DNA from: CTSoil-075 sp964292325
GTDB lineage: Bacteria; Bacillota; Negativicutes; DSM-13327
NCBI GenBank assembly: GCA_964292325.1
Contig: CAXYVG010000042.1
Span: 1-30,824, forward strand
Direction of reading: 5' to 3'
Length of the DNA: 30,824 nt
The stretch's first letter is position 1, and each line of letters starts with the position of its first letter. Of the stretch, positions 16,354 through 24,005 are shown one piece after another. The position numbers and the translations under genes are program-made. The notes beneath the pieces are model-generated. The model had not been told where the DNA came from. It was given only the letters and a program-made list of their open reading frames with translations, and searched no databases.

Positions 16354-17475
16354 CTATTTTCTCTCTGGCAACTTAATTTCAGCTAATATTTTCTTCATTA
16401 ACGGAAAATAAACCTGCCAATAGAACTTTTTCTGAGTGTCAAGCCCAACCCCACTCATTCCAAGCGTCGGTCGCCACACCACTGCATCATAACGTTCGGG
16501 GATAGCACTATTATCAGCATAATCACCAGCAAAATAATATGTCCGGTAAGGAGTTTCACGCTTAACTACCGCTGGAAACACTTTGGGCAACTTCCAAGCC
16601 TGAAGTACATTATCCCCTTCAGCAGTAAGGTCTAGATGATAATTAGCCAAAACTTGTGCATCTAGTGCTACCTCTACGATATCAAACCAATAGTCATACT
16701 GCACTTCTCTGGCAACCTTATAATATTCTGTTGCCTCTGGTGAGAATACAATGCGATTCAATTTATCGCCAACATGTTTGCCCGCCTGCAGTATAACCAA
16801 GGAGTCATCTTTACGCACCAAAGCAAATCCTGCTCCTGCAAACAACCATTTCTGTTGGTATTGTTTTTCATAATTAGCAATAAGCCATACTGGAATTTCA
16901 GTATTAGCCACCGATAAATCTGCAAAATATCGTCCAATCCAGCCAGTCCACTTTACGCCCAACAAGGCCTGCAAGCGTCTGGTCGCCTGCTCTTCACTTG
17001 GCGTACCTAGAGTATTAAACTCGGCAATAAGAATATTGTTCTTATTCAGTCCCTGTTCTATTTTAGACACATCGTCAACCTTTAGCCCACCGTAAATTAG
17101 TTTTGAACGCTCACCTCTGACATTAATTCTATAATAATCTTCTGTATATACGCCATAAGTATCAGTAATATAGATCAAATCTGCATCCCTTAGATGATCT
17201 GGCAGATCTCTTATCTCATATTTCTGTTCTGGTAGTGGAAAAAATCCATAATAATCCTGATTATACTTAAAAGGCTGCCCCGTAGTACTATTTTTGTATT
17301 TCAAATTATTCAGTAACCACATCAAGGTTTTATGTTCGCGATAGCTGGTATCAGATACCGTTTTATCCAAAATAATTGCATGTAAAGTGTTATCCTGTTC
17401 CAGCCACCACACCACTGTTGACCAACAAGACAGTACTGTCAGCAACGCTACTAACAGTGCTATTTTTTTTGCCAT
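16354..17475 (-). CDS. Envelope protein of unknown family in the exopolysaccharide operon
   Basis: I do not recognise this 373-residue protein. An N-terminal hydrophobic segment (about 5-25, IALLVALLTVLSCWSTVVWWL) looks like a signal anchor. The rest is soluble and probably extracytoplasmic, with alternating beta/alpha segments: HAIILDKTVSDTSYREHKTL, DLPDHLRDADLIYITDTYGVY, NNILIAEFNTLGTPSEEQATRRLQALLG, then WTGWIGRYFADL. The order suggests a flavodoxin- or class I amidotransferase-like fold without its catalytic Cys. It contains many Tyr and Trp residues, as in carbohydrate-contacting proteins. It sits directly between the GT2 synthase and the TIM-barrel hydrolase, where synthase systems often carry a periplasmic co-polymerase or modifier. 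The ribosome-binding site of the ATG at 17475 is weak, so the exact start is less sure. Confidence 0.7.
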   Translation of the reverse strand: MAKKIALLVALLTVLSCWSTVVWWLEQDNTLHAIILDKTVSDTSYREHKTLMWLLNNLKYKNSTTGQPFKYNQDYYGFFPLPEQKYEIRDLPDHLRDADLIYITDTYGVYTEDYYRINVRGERSKLIYGGLKVDDVSKIEQGLNKNNILIAEFNTLGTPSEEQATRRLQALLGVKWTGWIGRYFADLSVANTEIPVWLIANYEKQYQQKWLFAGAGFALVRKDDSLVILQAGKHVGDKLNRIVFSPEATEYYKVAREVQYDYWFDIVEVALDAQVLANYHLDLTAEGDNVLQAWKLPKVFPAVVKRETPYRTYYFAGDYADNSAIPERYDAVVWRPTLGMSGVGLDTQKKFYWQVYFPLMKKILAEIKLPERK

Positions 17476-17545
17476 GATATGTTTTTGCTCAACTCACTTT
17501 CCTTTAAAACTTTACGTCCGTAATATTCTCTAGCAAAACCGCACT

Positions 17546-18952
17546 TTATGTAAGATCTGACTTAAAACCTTTACGCGCCATATTACCCCAAACTACTTTT
17601 CTTTTTGTCGCCCATCGATAAAGAGCGATTACTCGCCAAAATGCCGTAATTTGACGATATCCAAAATTCTCTATAAATGCCACAACAAATAATATTGCAA
17701 TATTTTTAAAACCAGAATAAACATGAAAAGTTATCTCTTCCAATAACAAGGCTACCATTGAAACAGTAATGCTTAAACTTATTGACAATAGTAACAGCGA
17801 TAACATCCCCTGTAATGAAACATAGTCAAATAAAAATCCAAAAAATGTAATAATATACCCAACAACTTCTATTACGGGACCAAACCATTCAAATATTAAC
17901 ATAAACGGAAAGGCAAACCAACCTACCGCCCCGCCCCGCCGGTTACACAACAACTCCATATTGGCAGCTAGTGACTCCGATAATCCTTGTTGCCAGCGAA
18001 TACGCTGTGAACGTAGCGTATTCATATCTTCTGGTGCCTCTGTCCAGCATACTGGATCAGGTACAAAAGTAATACGATATGGCTGTCCTTTATTGCGCAA
18101 ATATCTGTGCAACCGAACTACCAATTCCATATCTTCGCCAATCGTCTCTCGTCGATAAGCGCCAGCGGCAATTACCGTCTCTTTGTGAAAAACACCAAAG
18201 GCTCCAGAAATGATAAGCAAGGCATTTAGTGGCATCCAGCCCAGCCGTCCAAATAAAAATGCTCGCAAATACTCAACTATCTGTATTAACGCCATCATAT
18301 TCGTAGGCAATAATACCTTTTGCAAAAAGCCATCACGTATTTGGCATCCGTTAGCGATGCGCACCGTCCCCCCACTGGCTACAGTAAGAGGATCTTCAAT
18401 AAACGGCAGAACCACACGTCGCAGGCTGTCACGTTCTAGGATGGAATCAGCATCAATACAAGCGAACAAAGGATACTGGCTGATATTAATCCCAGCATTT
18501 AACGCATCCGCCTTACCGCCATTTTTTTTATCTACCACCCGTAAATTAGCATGTAGCGGCGAGCAATATACCACCCGGATTTTTTCGGTGGACAGACGAA
18601 TACGAAAGCCATCATTCATTTGTTGTAGTGCAAAAGCACCAATCAACTGTTCCATTGTCTTATCCTTTGAACCATCATTAATCACAACAATCTCAAATTC
18701 TGGATAATCCAATTGCAACAATGATTTTACTGTCGCTTCAATGGTTGTTTCTTCATTGTAAGCTGGCACCAGAACGCTGACAGGCGGCATATAACTGGCA
18801 TACAGACCAATAAATTTCCTAAATTCTATTCCTTTCATATAATTAGATGCACTATACATTGCACTTATATTTAATGCCATATAGCCAAGGTTGATACCTA
18901 ATACGTACAACAAGAAGATCCACTGTACAATATCAATAATGATTTCTATCAT
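17546..18952 (-). CDS. Processive family 2 glycosyltransferase (membrane polysaccharide synthase)
   Basis: 468-residue inner-membrane synthase of the cellulose/PNAG/hyaluronan type. It has one N-terminal TM helix (about 5-30), a cytosolic GT-A domain, and about four C-terminal TM helices (about 340-440). Signature elements are VPAYNEE (62-68), NDGS (92-95), KADALN (147-152), metal-binding D167-A-D169, catalytic G-E273-D274 (TED/GED motif) and Q316-R-I-R319-W320 (QxxRW, the product-translocation motif). There is no PilZ domain, so direct c-di-GMP control is not apparent. Overlap with the HEAT-repeat gene is ATGA (18952-18949), showing tight coupling. The polymer is inferred to be a beta-glucan because the operon carries a GH16 enzyme; PNAG-specific deacetylases are absent. 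Confidence 0.9.
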   Translation of the reverse strand: MIEIIIDIVQWIFLLYVLGINLGYMALNISAMYSASNYMKGIEFRKFIGLYASYMPPVSVLVPAYNEETTIEATVKSLLQLDYPEFEIVVINDGSKDKTMEQLIGAFALQQMNDGFRIRLSTEKIRVVYCSPLHANLRVVDKKNGGKADALNAGINISQYPLFACIDADSILERDSLRRVVLPFIEDPLTVASGGTVRIANGCQIRDGFLQKVLLPTNMMALIQIVEYLRAFLFGRLGWMPLNALLIISGAFGVFHKETVIAAGAYRRETIGEDMELVVRLHRYLRNKGQPYRITFVPDPVCWTEAPEDMNTLRSQRIRWQQGLSESLAANMELLCNRRGGAVGWFAFPFMLIFEWFGPVIEVVGYIITFFGFLFDYVSLQGMLSLLLLSISLSITVSMVALLLEEITFHVYSGFKNIAILFVVAFIENFGYRQITAFWRVIALYRWATKRKVVWGNMARKGFKSDLT

Positions 18953-20073
18953 ACTGTTACCTCTTTTTCTATTATCGCCTGTTCCGTCATGGCCTGTTGC
19001 AAGGCTCCTCTGGCATACTTATCCGTTTGCCCAGCCAAAATTGTTTCTAATTGCACCTTATCGAGAAACGGTAATGCTAACAAGGAACGAGCTGCACGGT
19101 AACGAATCCACCACTCCCTATCCGCCAGCAGCTTCGTCAATAGCGGTACATCATCAGTTGTTCCGATTTTCCCGAGCGCACACACCACCTGCAAACGTAC
19201 AACCCAACTGTCATGGTCGGCATAACTGCGTACCAACTCCACATACTGTCCATAATCTACATCACCTATTAAATTCAAACAAGCAGCGATTACGTCTGGG
19301 CTCTCATATTTATCCAATAAATCCAATACAATCGCCAACGCCACCTCAGCAGTGGCAAAGCGTAAAAAGCGCACCAAGCGCGGTACCACCACTTCTGGCA
19401 CACGTACAATCACGTCCCCAAGCGCCTCGCCCACACTTTCTGGTCTCATTTCCTTTACAATGGCCGCTACCGCTGGCAGTGGCCACTCCTTATTTATAGC
19501 AATCATAGGTATAATTACAAATGCCGCTCGTTTATCATTTATTCTAGCCAGTGCCTTAGCCGCAATCATAACTACCATCTGTCGTTCATTTTCCTGCACA
19601 ATGTCTTCTAGCTCTTCCCACAACGCCATGGAACGCATATGCCCCACGGTATTAATGCCCAGTAGTCGCTCGCTTAGATTACCCCTTTTCAGTAGCCGCT
19701 TTTTAATTTTTCCATCTATTTTCAGCCAGCGTGCCACAAAATTTAGATTGTCCCTTACTTCCCCTGTTAAATTTTCCTGCATACCATTCCACAGTAGCAG
19801 AAAATTCATCAAATGCCTATTTCTAATGATTGGCAACCGCTCTGGCAATTCATACATGCACTGCTCTAAAACTGGCTGCCACTCTTTATTAAAAACTTCT
19901 CGCCTGCGCATTACAACAATTGTCCTTAAACGGAAAAACACCACTACCAACAATATAGCCAATGTTAGTGTTATCAGCATGTAATTTAAGTAAATCACCA
20001 TTTTTAAAGTCTTATCTGTAATTCCCATTACTTCTAGGTGTATTAGTTTATTTATAATACTAGATAATTCCAT
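18949..20073 (-). CDS. Membrane-anchored HEAT-repeat protein
   Basis: 374 residues. One TM helix (about 25-48, MVIYLNYMLITLTLAILLVVVFF) is followed by a basic stretch (RLRTIVVMRRREV) that should keep the rest cytoplasmic. From about 125 onward it is an array of paired amphipathic helices of HEAT type, for example RQMVVMIAAKALARINDKRAA, PDVIAACLNLIGDVDYGQYV, SWVVRLQVVCALGKIGTTDDVPLLTKLLADREWWIRYRAARSLLAL. The last two units are closest to the consensus. It has no enzyme motif. Start at 20073 behind AAGGCGG; the end overlaps the GT2 start by four bases. As a solenoid scaffold it probably bridges the synthase and the two DivIVA-like proteins encoded upstream; this is inference from gene order. 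Confidence 0.8.
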   Translation of the reverse strand: MELSSIINKLIHLEVMGITDKTLKMVIYLNYMLITLTLAILLVVVFFRLRTIVVMRRREVFNKEWQPVLEQCMYELPERLPIIRNRHLMNFLLLWNGMQENLTGEVRDNLNFVARWLKIDGKIKKRLLKRGNLSERLLGINTVGHMRSMALWEELEDIVQENERQMVVMIAAKALARINDKRAAFVIIPMIAINKEWPLPAVAAIVKEMRPESVGEALGDVIVRVPEVVVPRLVRFLRFATAEVALAIVLDLLDKYESPDVIAACLNLIGDVDYGQYVELVRSYADHDSWVVRLQVVCALGKIGTTDDVPLLTKLLADREWWIRYRAARSLLALPFLDKVQLETILAGQTDKYARGALQQAMTEQAIIEKEVTV

Positions 20074-20138
20074 GATATCATCCGCCTTTAAACCATAACC
20101 AGGAAATCGATTTTGTCCATAACAACTGCATATTGTGA

Positions 20139-21152
20139 TTACACCTCTCGCTGACGTTGTATAAGACGATGTAGCTTAACCATCATCTCGCGAGGATTAA
20201 ACGGTTTTTGTATAGAATCATCCGCACCGTTTTTAATTGCTGCGATAATATCTTTTTCCACGGAATTATCCATCATCATCATCACAATCGCCTGCTGCCA
20301 AGCGACTTTACTTCTAATATGCTTTAGAATTTGCAATCCACTCTTATAGGGCAACAAACAATCAAGTAACACCACCTTTTTGGGTGTAGTATTATCAATA
20401 AATTGCATCGCTTCATGTCCATCAACGGCAATATACACTACAAAACCCTCTCTTTCCAGTATCGAAACCAATAGCCGCCTAATACTCTCATCATCTTCCA
20501 CCACTAATACCTCTAGCTTATCAGCATGAAGCGTTGATGTCTCGATAACTGTTTCGACAGTTGCGTTGCTGGCGTCTTCCATACAATTCTTAACCAGAGT
20601 CAAAGTATCACCGGACAAATGATCGCGCTTCTTTTGTTCATTGATATCATTATCAACTGGCAACGTAAAAAAATCGGCAAAAGAAAATACTTTTGTACCC
20701 ATTCTGGCATTACTATCCATACTGTACACCTTAACATCATTAGTTTGAGCCACTGCAGTTTCCACAGGCACTTGCTCCAGTATGTTATTTATCTCTTGAT
20801 GTACCATTGCCAACTGTCTTTCAACTTCCTCAATTTCCTTAGCGACACCAGCACCTTCCTCGCCTCTTTTTCTGGCATATTCCTGAGCTTTCCTTACGAT
20901 ATCCTGTGCAATGTTTTGCGCTTTCTTTTGTAGATAATCTGGAAAATTTTCGGCATAACTGCAGGCTTTATATAGCATTGTTTGACGTACCTTCGCTCCG
21001 TTCAGCTGATTTTTCAACAAATCAAGTAGAATCAGCAATTGTCTCTGTCCCTCATTTTCTTCTTCAAATTCCTGCAGTTTAATAGCGATCATTTCATCAA
21101 CACACTTACGGTCATATCCATAGAATACTTTTTTGAAAATTTTCCCGTTCAC
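20139..21152 (-). CDS. DivIVA-like coiled-coil protein fused to a receiver domain
   Basis: 337 residues. The N-terminus (1-30, IFKKVFYGYDRKCVDEMI) has the F-x-GY-x3-V-D/E pattern of DivIVA/GpsB membrane-targeting domains. Coiled coil (about 20-125) and a linker follow, then a CheY-like receiver (212-335). The receiver keeps the acidic pair E219-D220-D221, phospho-acceptor D264 in VVLLDCLLP and K316 in IQKPFNP. The conserved Thr/Ser switch is Met (IVMMMMD), and the Tyr/Phe switch is Ser (ADDSIQKPF). There is no DNA-binding or enzymatic output domain. The start codon is GTG, sharing one base with the TAG stop of the upstream gene (TAGTG), after AGGAGG. A cytoplasmic scaffold that places or gates the polysaccharide synthase in response to a kinase is the most economical reading. 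Confidence 0.75.
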   Translation of the reverse strand: MNGKIFKKVFYGYDRKCVDEMIAIKLQEFEEENEGQRQLLILLDLLKNQLNGAKVRQTMLYKACSYAENFPDYLQKKAQNIAQDIVRKAQEYARKRGEEGAGVAKEIEEVERQLAMVHQEINNILEQVPVETAVAQTNDVKVYSMDSNARMGTKVFSFADFFTLPVDNDINEQKKRDHLSGDTLTLVKNCMEDASNATVETVIETSTLHADKLEVLVVEDDESIRRLLVSILEREGFVVYIAVDGHEAMQFIDNTTPKKVVLLDCLLPYKSGLQILKHIRSKVAWQQAIVMMMMDNSVEKDIIAAIKNGADDSIQKPFNPREMMVKLHRLIQRQREV

Positions 21153-21568
21153 TACTGAGCCTCCTTATCCATAATAAAAGAAGGATTGTGAGCATTATTA
21201 ACTGCTTGCAAATCGTTTTGTATCTGTTGCAAGGTTTCACAAACCTGTCGTAACAACTTTTGTAGCTCAGCCAAACGACCTTCTTTAGCACGTAACTCAT
21301 ATAAGGCCAAACGTTCTATCTCTTGTTGTTGTTGTTTTGCCTCCTGAACGATCGCCTCATTAGTGACTAATTCCCGATTAAAAGATTCTATTATTTTCCA
21401 CTCTTGTTGCTTATACTTTTCTAGCATGGTTTCAATTTGTTTAATTTCATCCAATAGAGCTTGTTTCTTTTTATCAATCATCATTGTTTTTTGTTGCGCC
21501 AACTCCGCAACATATTCTTCAACTTCATCAGGAGAATATCCAAAAAATTGTTTTTTTAAATGTCTCAT
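21152..21568 (-). CDS. Short DivIVA-like coiled-coil protein
   Basis: 138 residues from the ATG at 21568 (GGAGGATC upstream); a longer frame to 21661 exists but lacks a ribosome-binding site and would push the signature away from the N-terminus. It begins MRHLKKQFFGYSPDEVEEYV, the same FFGY-x3-E/D-V-E pattern as the start of its downstream neighbour, then is almost entirely coiled coil rich in Gln, Glu and Lys (about 20-125). It has no receiver. The two genes look like paralogous scaffold subunits, one plain and one with a receiver, which could co-assemble. It is first in the eight-gene operon. True DivIVA of the division cluster normally lies next to ylm genes, which are not here, so this is a separate member. 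Confidence 0.75.
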   Translation of the reverse strand: MRHLKKQFFGYSPDEVEEYVAELAQQKTMMIDKKKQALLDEIKQIETMLEKYKQQEWKIIESFNRELVTNEAIVQEAKQQQQEIERLALYELRAKEGRLAELQKLLRQVCETLQQIQNDLQAVNNAHNPSFIMDKEAQ

Positions 21569-21678
21569 ATGCTTGATCCTCCAATTTATTAATACTCTCT
21601 CGACATTTCCCAACTTCGATGAATCAGCTTCGATTTGGCGAATACGATTTTCATTTTCCAAAAGATCTTACACTTTTT

Positions 21679-21707
21679 CTTATACTATCCTTTTTTCGTT
21701 GTCCCAA
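21679..21707 (-). promoter_or_regulatory. Candidate promoter of the exopolysaccharide operon
   Basis: TTGGGA (21707-21702), 17 bases, TATAAG (21684-21679) on the minus strand, about 110 bases before the first start codon at 21568. A similar TATAAG lies about 35 bases further upstream without a good -35. Confidence 0.45.
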
Positions 21708-21921
21708 TTATCGCGTCTTATACTAATTTTATTCATGACTTCACCTTGTATAATTAATTTCACTGCTTCACAAACACACTCCGACTTACCTTTTTATAAT
21801 ACCATGCATTAATTTCTTTTTTAATATTTTTTTAGTATTTCCGATGGTAATCATAAACTTCCTGTTGCCCCCAACCTTCTAGAGCAAAACTTTACTTTGA
21901 CTTATTCAAAAATGTCCTTAA

Positions 21922-22113
21922 ATTACTTCTTCTTTACGCAAAAGAGTTTACTCTGTGACTCCTCCACAAAGAGTCCTTCTAGACCTAGATTCAACTCTTC
22001 TTCCAACCTATGGAAAGCAAGAAGGTGAAGCTTTTAACTACCATTACTCGGCGCATGGATATCATCCATTGGTTTGTTATGATGGTTTGACTGGTGACTT
22101 GCTAAAAAGATAA
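21922..22113 (+). pseudogene. IS1380-family transposase remnant
   Basis: A 63-codon fragment in one frame, ending at TAA (22111-22113) and open upstream only to about 21922. It contains LLDLDSTLLPTYGKQEGEAF and NYHYSAHGYHPLVCYDGLTGDLL, which match the DDE-region core of IS1380-type transposases (first catalytic Asp in DLDST). No start codon, no terminal inverted repeats and no rest of the transposase are recognisable, so it is an old, decayed insertion. It is one of the few plus-strand coding traces in the window. Confidence 0.75.
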
Positions 22114-22493
22114 TCGCTTGCTACAGGAAAATTCCTTCCATTTGGAAGAGGAAGTAACAGCAATGGCAACTATTCTTTTGGAAAATTTTCATATAACATC
22201 CTTCAAATCCAAGCGTTGCAATTATCCGTTTTTTCTATAAAGCATGAGAAAATCAAAAATTGCCCGATTACATCATACATATTGTTAAGATGCAACCTGG
22301 CAATCATAGACGGAATCGTCTTTAGACCCAAGGTTTTGCGTCACTTCCTTTCAGAAGTTTTGCTTGGTTCTTGCAGTATTTCATGTTTTTATAACATTTT
22401 TGTATATCACTGTATTCTCATAATATTATTCGACATTTCCATATATTATCCTTTAATTTTTCTATCTTTTTTCTATAGCTTCCACCAAAATAC

Positions 22494-22530
22494 AAAAACT
22501 GACAAAAGCATTTGCTGCTTGCCAGTTTTT
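22494..22530. terminator. Bidirectional hairpin terminator
   Basis: AAAAACTG, CAA, GCA on the left (22494-22510) pair with TGC, TTG, CAGTTTTT on the right (22516-22530), with small bulges and a 5-base loop. There is an A-run before and a T-run after. It is the first terminator-like structure after nicotinate phosphoribosyltransferase on the minus strand (about 120 bases past the stop). Confidence 0.65.
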
Positions 22531-22646
22531 CATTCATAAATATATAGTATTGTCTATAAATTATAGCCGATAGCGTAATCAATCATTTATTTTCCAGGAA
22601 TTTTGGTATAATACTAACGTAAGAATAAATGGTCGGCCGGCACATC

Positions 22647-23990
22647 TTAGTCCATCATTTCCAGATTTGCATTATCACAAACTAACCGACCAATTTTCGC
22701 TAGGTGATGCCATTCGTCGTTGATTTTTACGCGAACGATATCGGCGGTAAAATCATTGTTGGTTTCTTTCGAGTTTTCAATTAGGGAAGAGCCAACGCCA
22801 TAAATGTCGACTGGAACATCATTGCGTTCAAACTCTGTAATTTTTTCAATATTAAAACCACCTGTCACAGCAATCAAGACGCTTTTGCACCAATCCTTTG
22901 CCATGTCAATGTGTTCACTTGGTACATCCCATTCTAGATAAGCTAAATCTAAAGCATCGCGCAAACTCCGAACCAAGCGAGGACATACACCGCCATCAGT
23001 CGCCACTGTCGCGGTTGGGGTACGAAGCGATACATCAATCATATTGGCTGAAGTATCAGGGCGTACTGCATACAGTTTGTAGGCTGCTGCTTCTTCGGTT
23101 TTTCCCGCGATCATTAGCTCTAGGTATTTGGCAAACATGCGTCCCATAATTTTTCTCGACTCACCCAGGCAATCATTCTTGTAGTCAACCAGAGCAATTC
23201 GCGCTACATCCGTGGGCATAATCCGGCAAAATTGCATCATGGTTTCAGCCGAATCTCCTAAAAAGGAGCAAATGGTTGCATGCGCGATGGTACCGACGCC
23301 TTCCGCACCCCACCAGGAACCTTGTTCATCAGTTGATACAAAGCGATAATTTTTTTTGCCAAATTTAGCGTTATGGGCTTGTACCGCTACAGAGTAAGCA
23401 TAACCATGTAGTGCTTGCAATTTATAATGCGTAAACCTGGCTGGGAAAAATAAAATTTCTTTGGAATGACTCGCAACCAGAGTATTATAAACATTGGTTG
23501 CAATACGCGTTGGTTCGGCAATTACACCGAGTAGCACGGTTTCTAGTTTGGCAAAATCACGATATCGTCCTCGGATTTTAATCACCGGTTCTACTTCTAA
23601 TGGATTCCCACTATAATGTACAAACGTACCATCGCGTACCGCTTCGACTTCAAGTTGATCATAGGTATTGATAAAGCGGTTGTCTTCATCATAGTATCCA
23701 GTACATTCTTTTAATATGGCTAATGCTTCGTCAACGCCAGCCACCAGGCTAAAGGGGCGTCGCCGAGTAAAAAGCTGCATCTCGACTTCTAAATCACCAT
23801 TGTGCACCGTAGAACAATCAACATTATCGATATCACTTATACCTTCAAATGTATATCCTTCTTTCGCTAACTGTTCTAGCATCAATACATTATTACAAAA
23901 ATATTTATCAGAATACCAACCATTACGAATTTTTTCAACCTCAATTTTAAAGATATCAGGATTCAGTCGTTCTTGATTATATATCGTCAT
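22647..23990 (-). CDS. pncB: Nicotinate phosphoribosyltransferase
   Basis: NAD salvage enzyme making nicotinate mononucleotide from nicotinic acid and PRPP with ATP; 447 residues from ATG 23990. That start is preferred over GTG 23999, which is only two bases from the AAGGC ribosome-binding site. Family landmarks are NNVLMLEQLAKEGYTFEG, the loop with the active-site His in EGVGTIAHATICSFLGD, RIALVDYKND, the PRPP/phosphate region VRPDTSANMIDVSLR, and VLIAVTGGFNIEKITEFERNDVPVDIYGVGSSL near the C-terminus. It is the second gene after nrtR (about 18 bases apart), the usual NrtR regulon pairing. It is therefore presumably controlled by the palindromes upstream of nrtR. Confidence 0.92.
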   Translation of the reverse strand: MTIYNQERLNPDIFKIEVEKIRNGWYSDKYFCNNVLMLEQLAKEGYTFEGISDIDNVDCSTVHNGDLEVEMQLFTRRRPFSLVAGVDEALAILKECTGYYDEDNRFINTYDQLEVEAVRDGTFVHYSGNPLEVEPVIKIRGRYRDFAKLETVLLGVIAEPTRIATNVYNTLVASHSKEILFFPARFTHYKLQALHGYAYSVAVQAHNAKFGKKNYRFVSTDEQGSWWGAEGVGTIAHATICSFLGDSAETMMQFCRIMPTDVARIALVDYKNDCLGESRKIMGRMFAKYLELMIAGKTEEAAAYKLYAVRPDTSANMIDVSLRTPTATVATDGGVCPRLVRSLRDALDLAYLEWDVPSEHIDMAKDWCKSVLIAVTGGFNIEKITEFERNDVPVDIYGVGSSLIENSKETNNDFTADIVRVKINDEWHHLAKIGRLVCDNANLEMMD

Positions 23991-24005
23991 AAATACCACT
24001 GCCTT

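Larger units (their letters stand above)
21569..22646. other. Gene-poor region upstream of the exopolysaccharide operon
   Basis: No intact gene. It contains the operon leader and promoter (21569-21707), a plus-strand IS1380-like transposase remnant (21922-22113), about 380 bases of A/T-rich DNA where I see nothing definite, a bidirectional hairpin terminator (22494-22530), and an orphan extended -10-like TTGGTATAAT on the plus strand (22603-22612) that would read antisense into the nicotinate phosphoribosyltransferase gene. Confidence 0.6.

Noticed and set aside
21569..21661. 31-residue N-terminal extension of the short DivIVA-like protein
   Set aside because: The internal ATG at 21568 has GGAGG at correct spacing and puts the DivIVA-like signature at the N-terminus; the upstream start has no ribosome-binding site.
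21680..21736. 18-codon leader ORF (starts MNKISIRRDN) with AAGGTGA upstream, before the exopolysaccharide operon
   Set aside because: It overlaps the best promoter candidate (21679-21707), its spacing is short, and no similarity is recognised.
22109..22240. Plus-strand frame following the transposase remnant (LLQENSFHLEEEV...)
   Set aside because: Looks protein-like for about 40 codons but has no start or ribosome-binding site, and I cannot align it with the rest of an IS1380 transposase.
22603..22612. Extended -10 element TTGGTATAAT on the plus strand
   Set aside because: No -35 and no gene downstream on that strand; it would only make antisense RNA to pncB, so it is not listed as a promoter.
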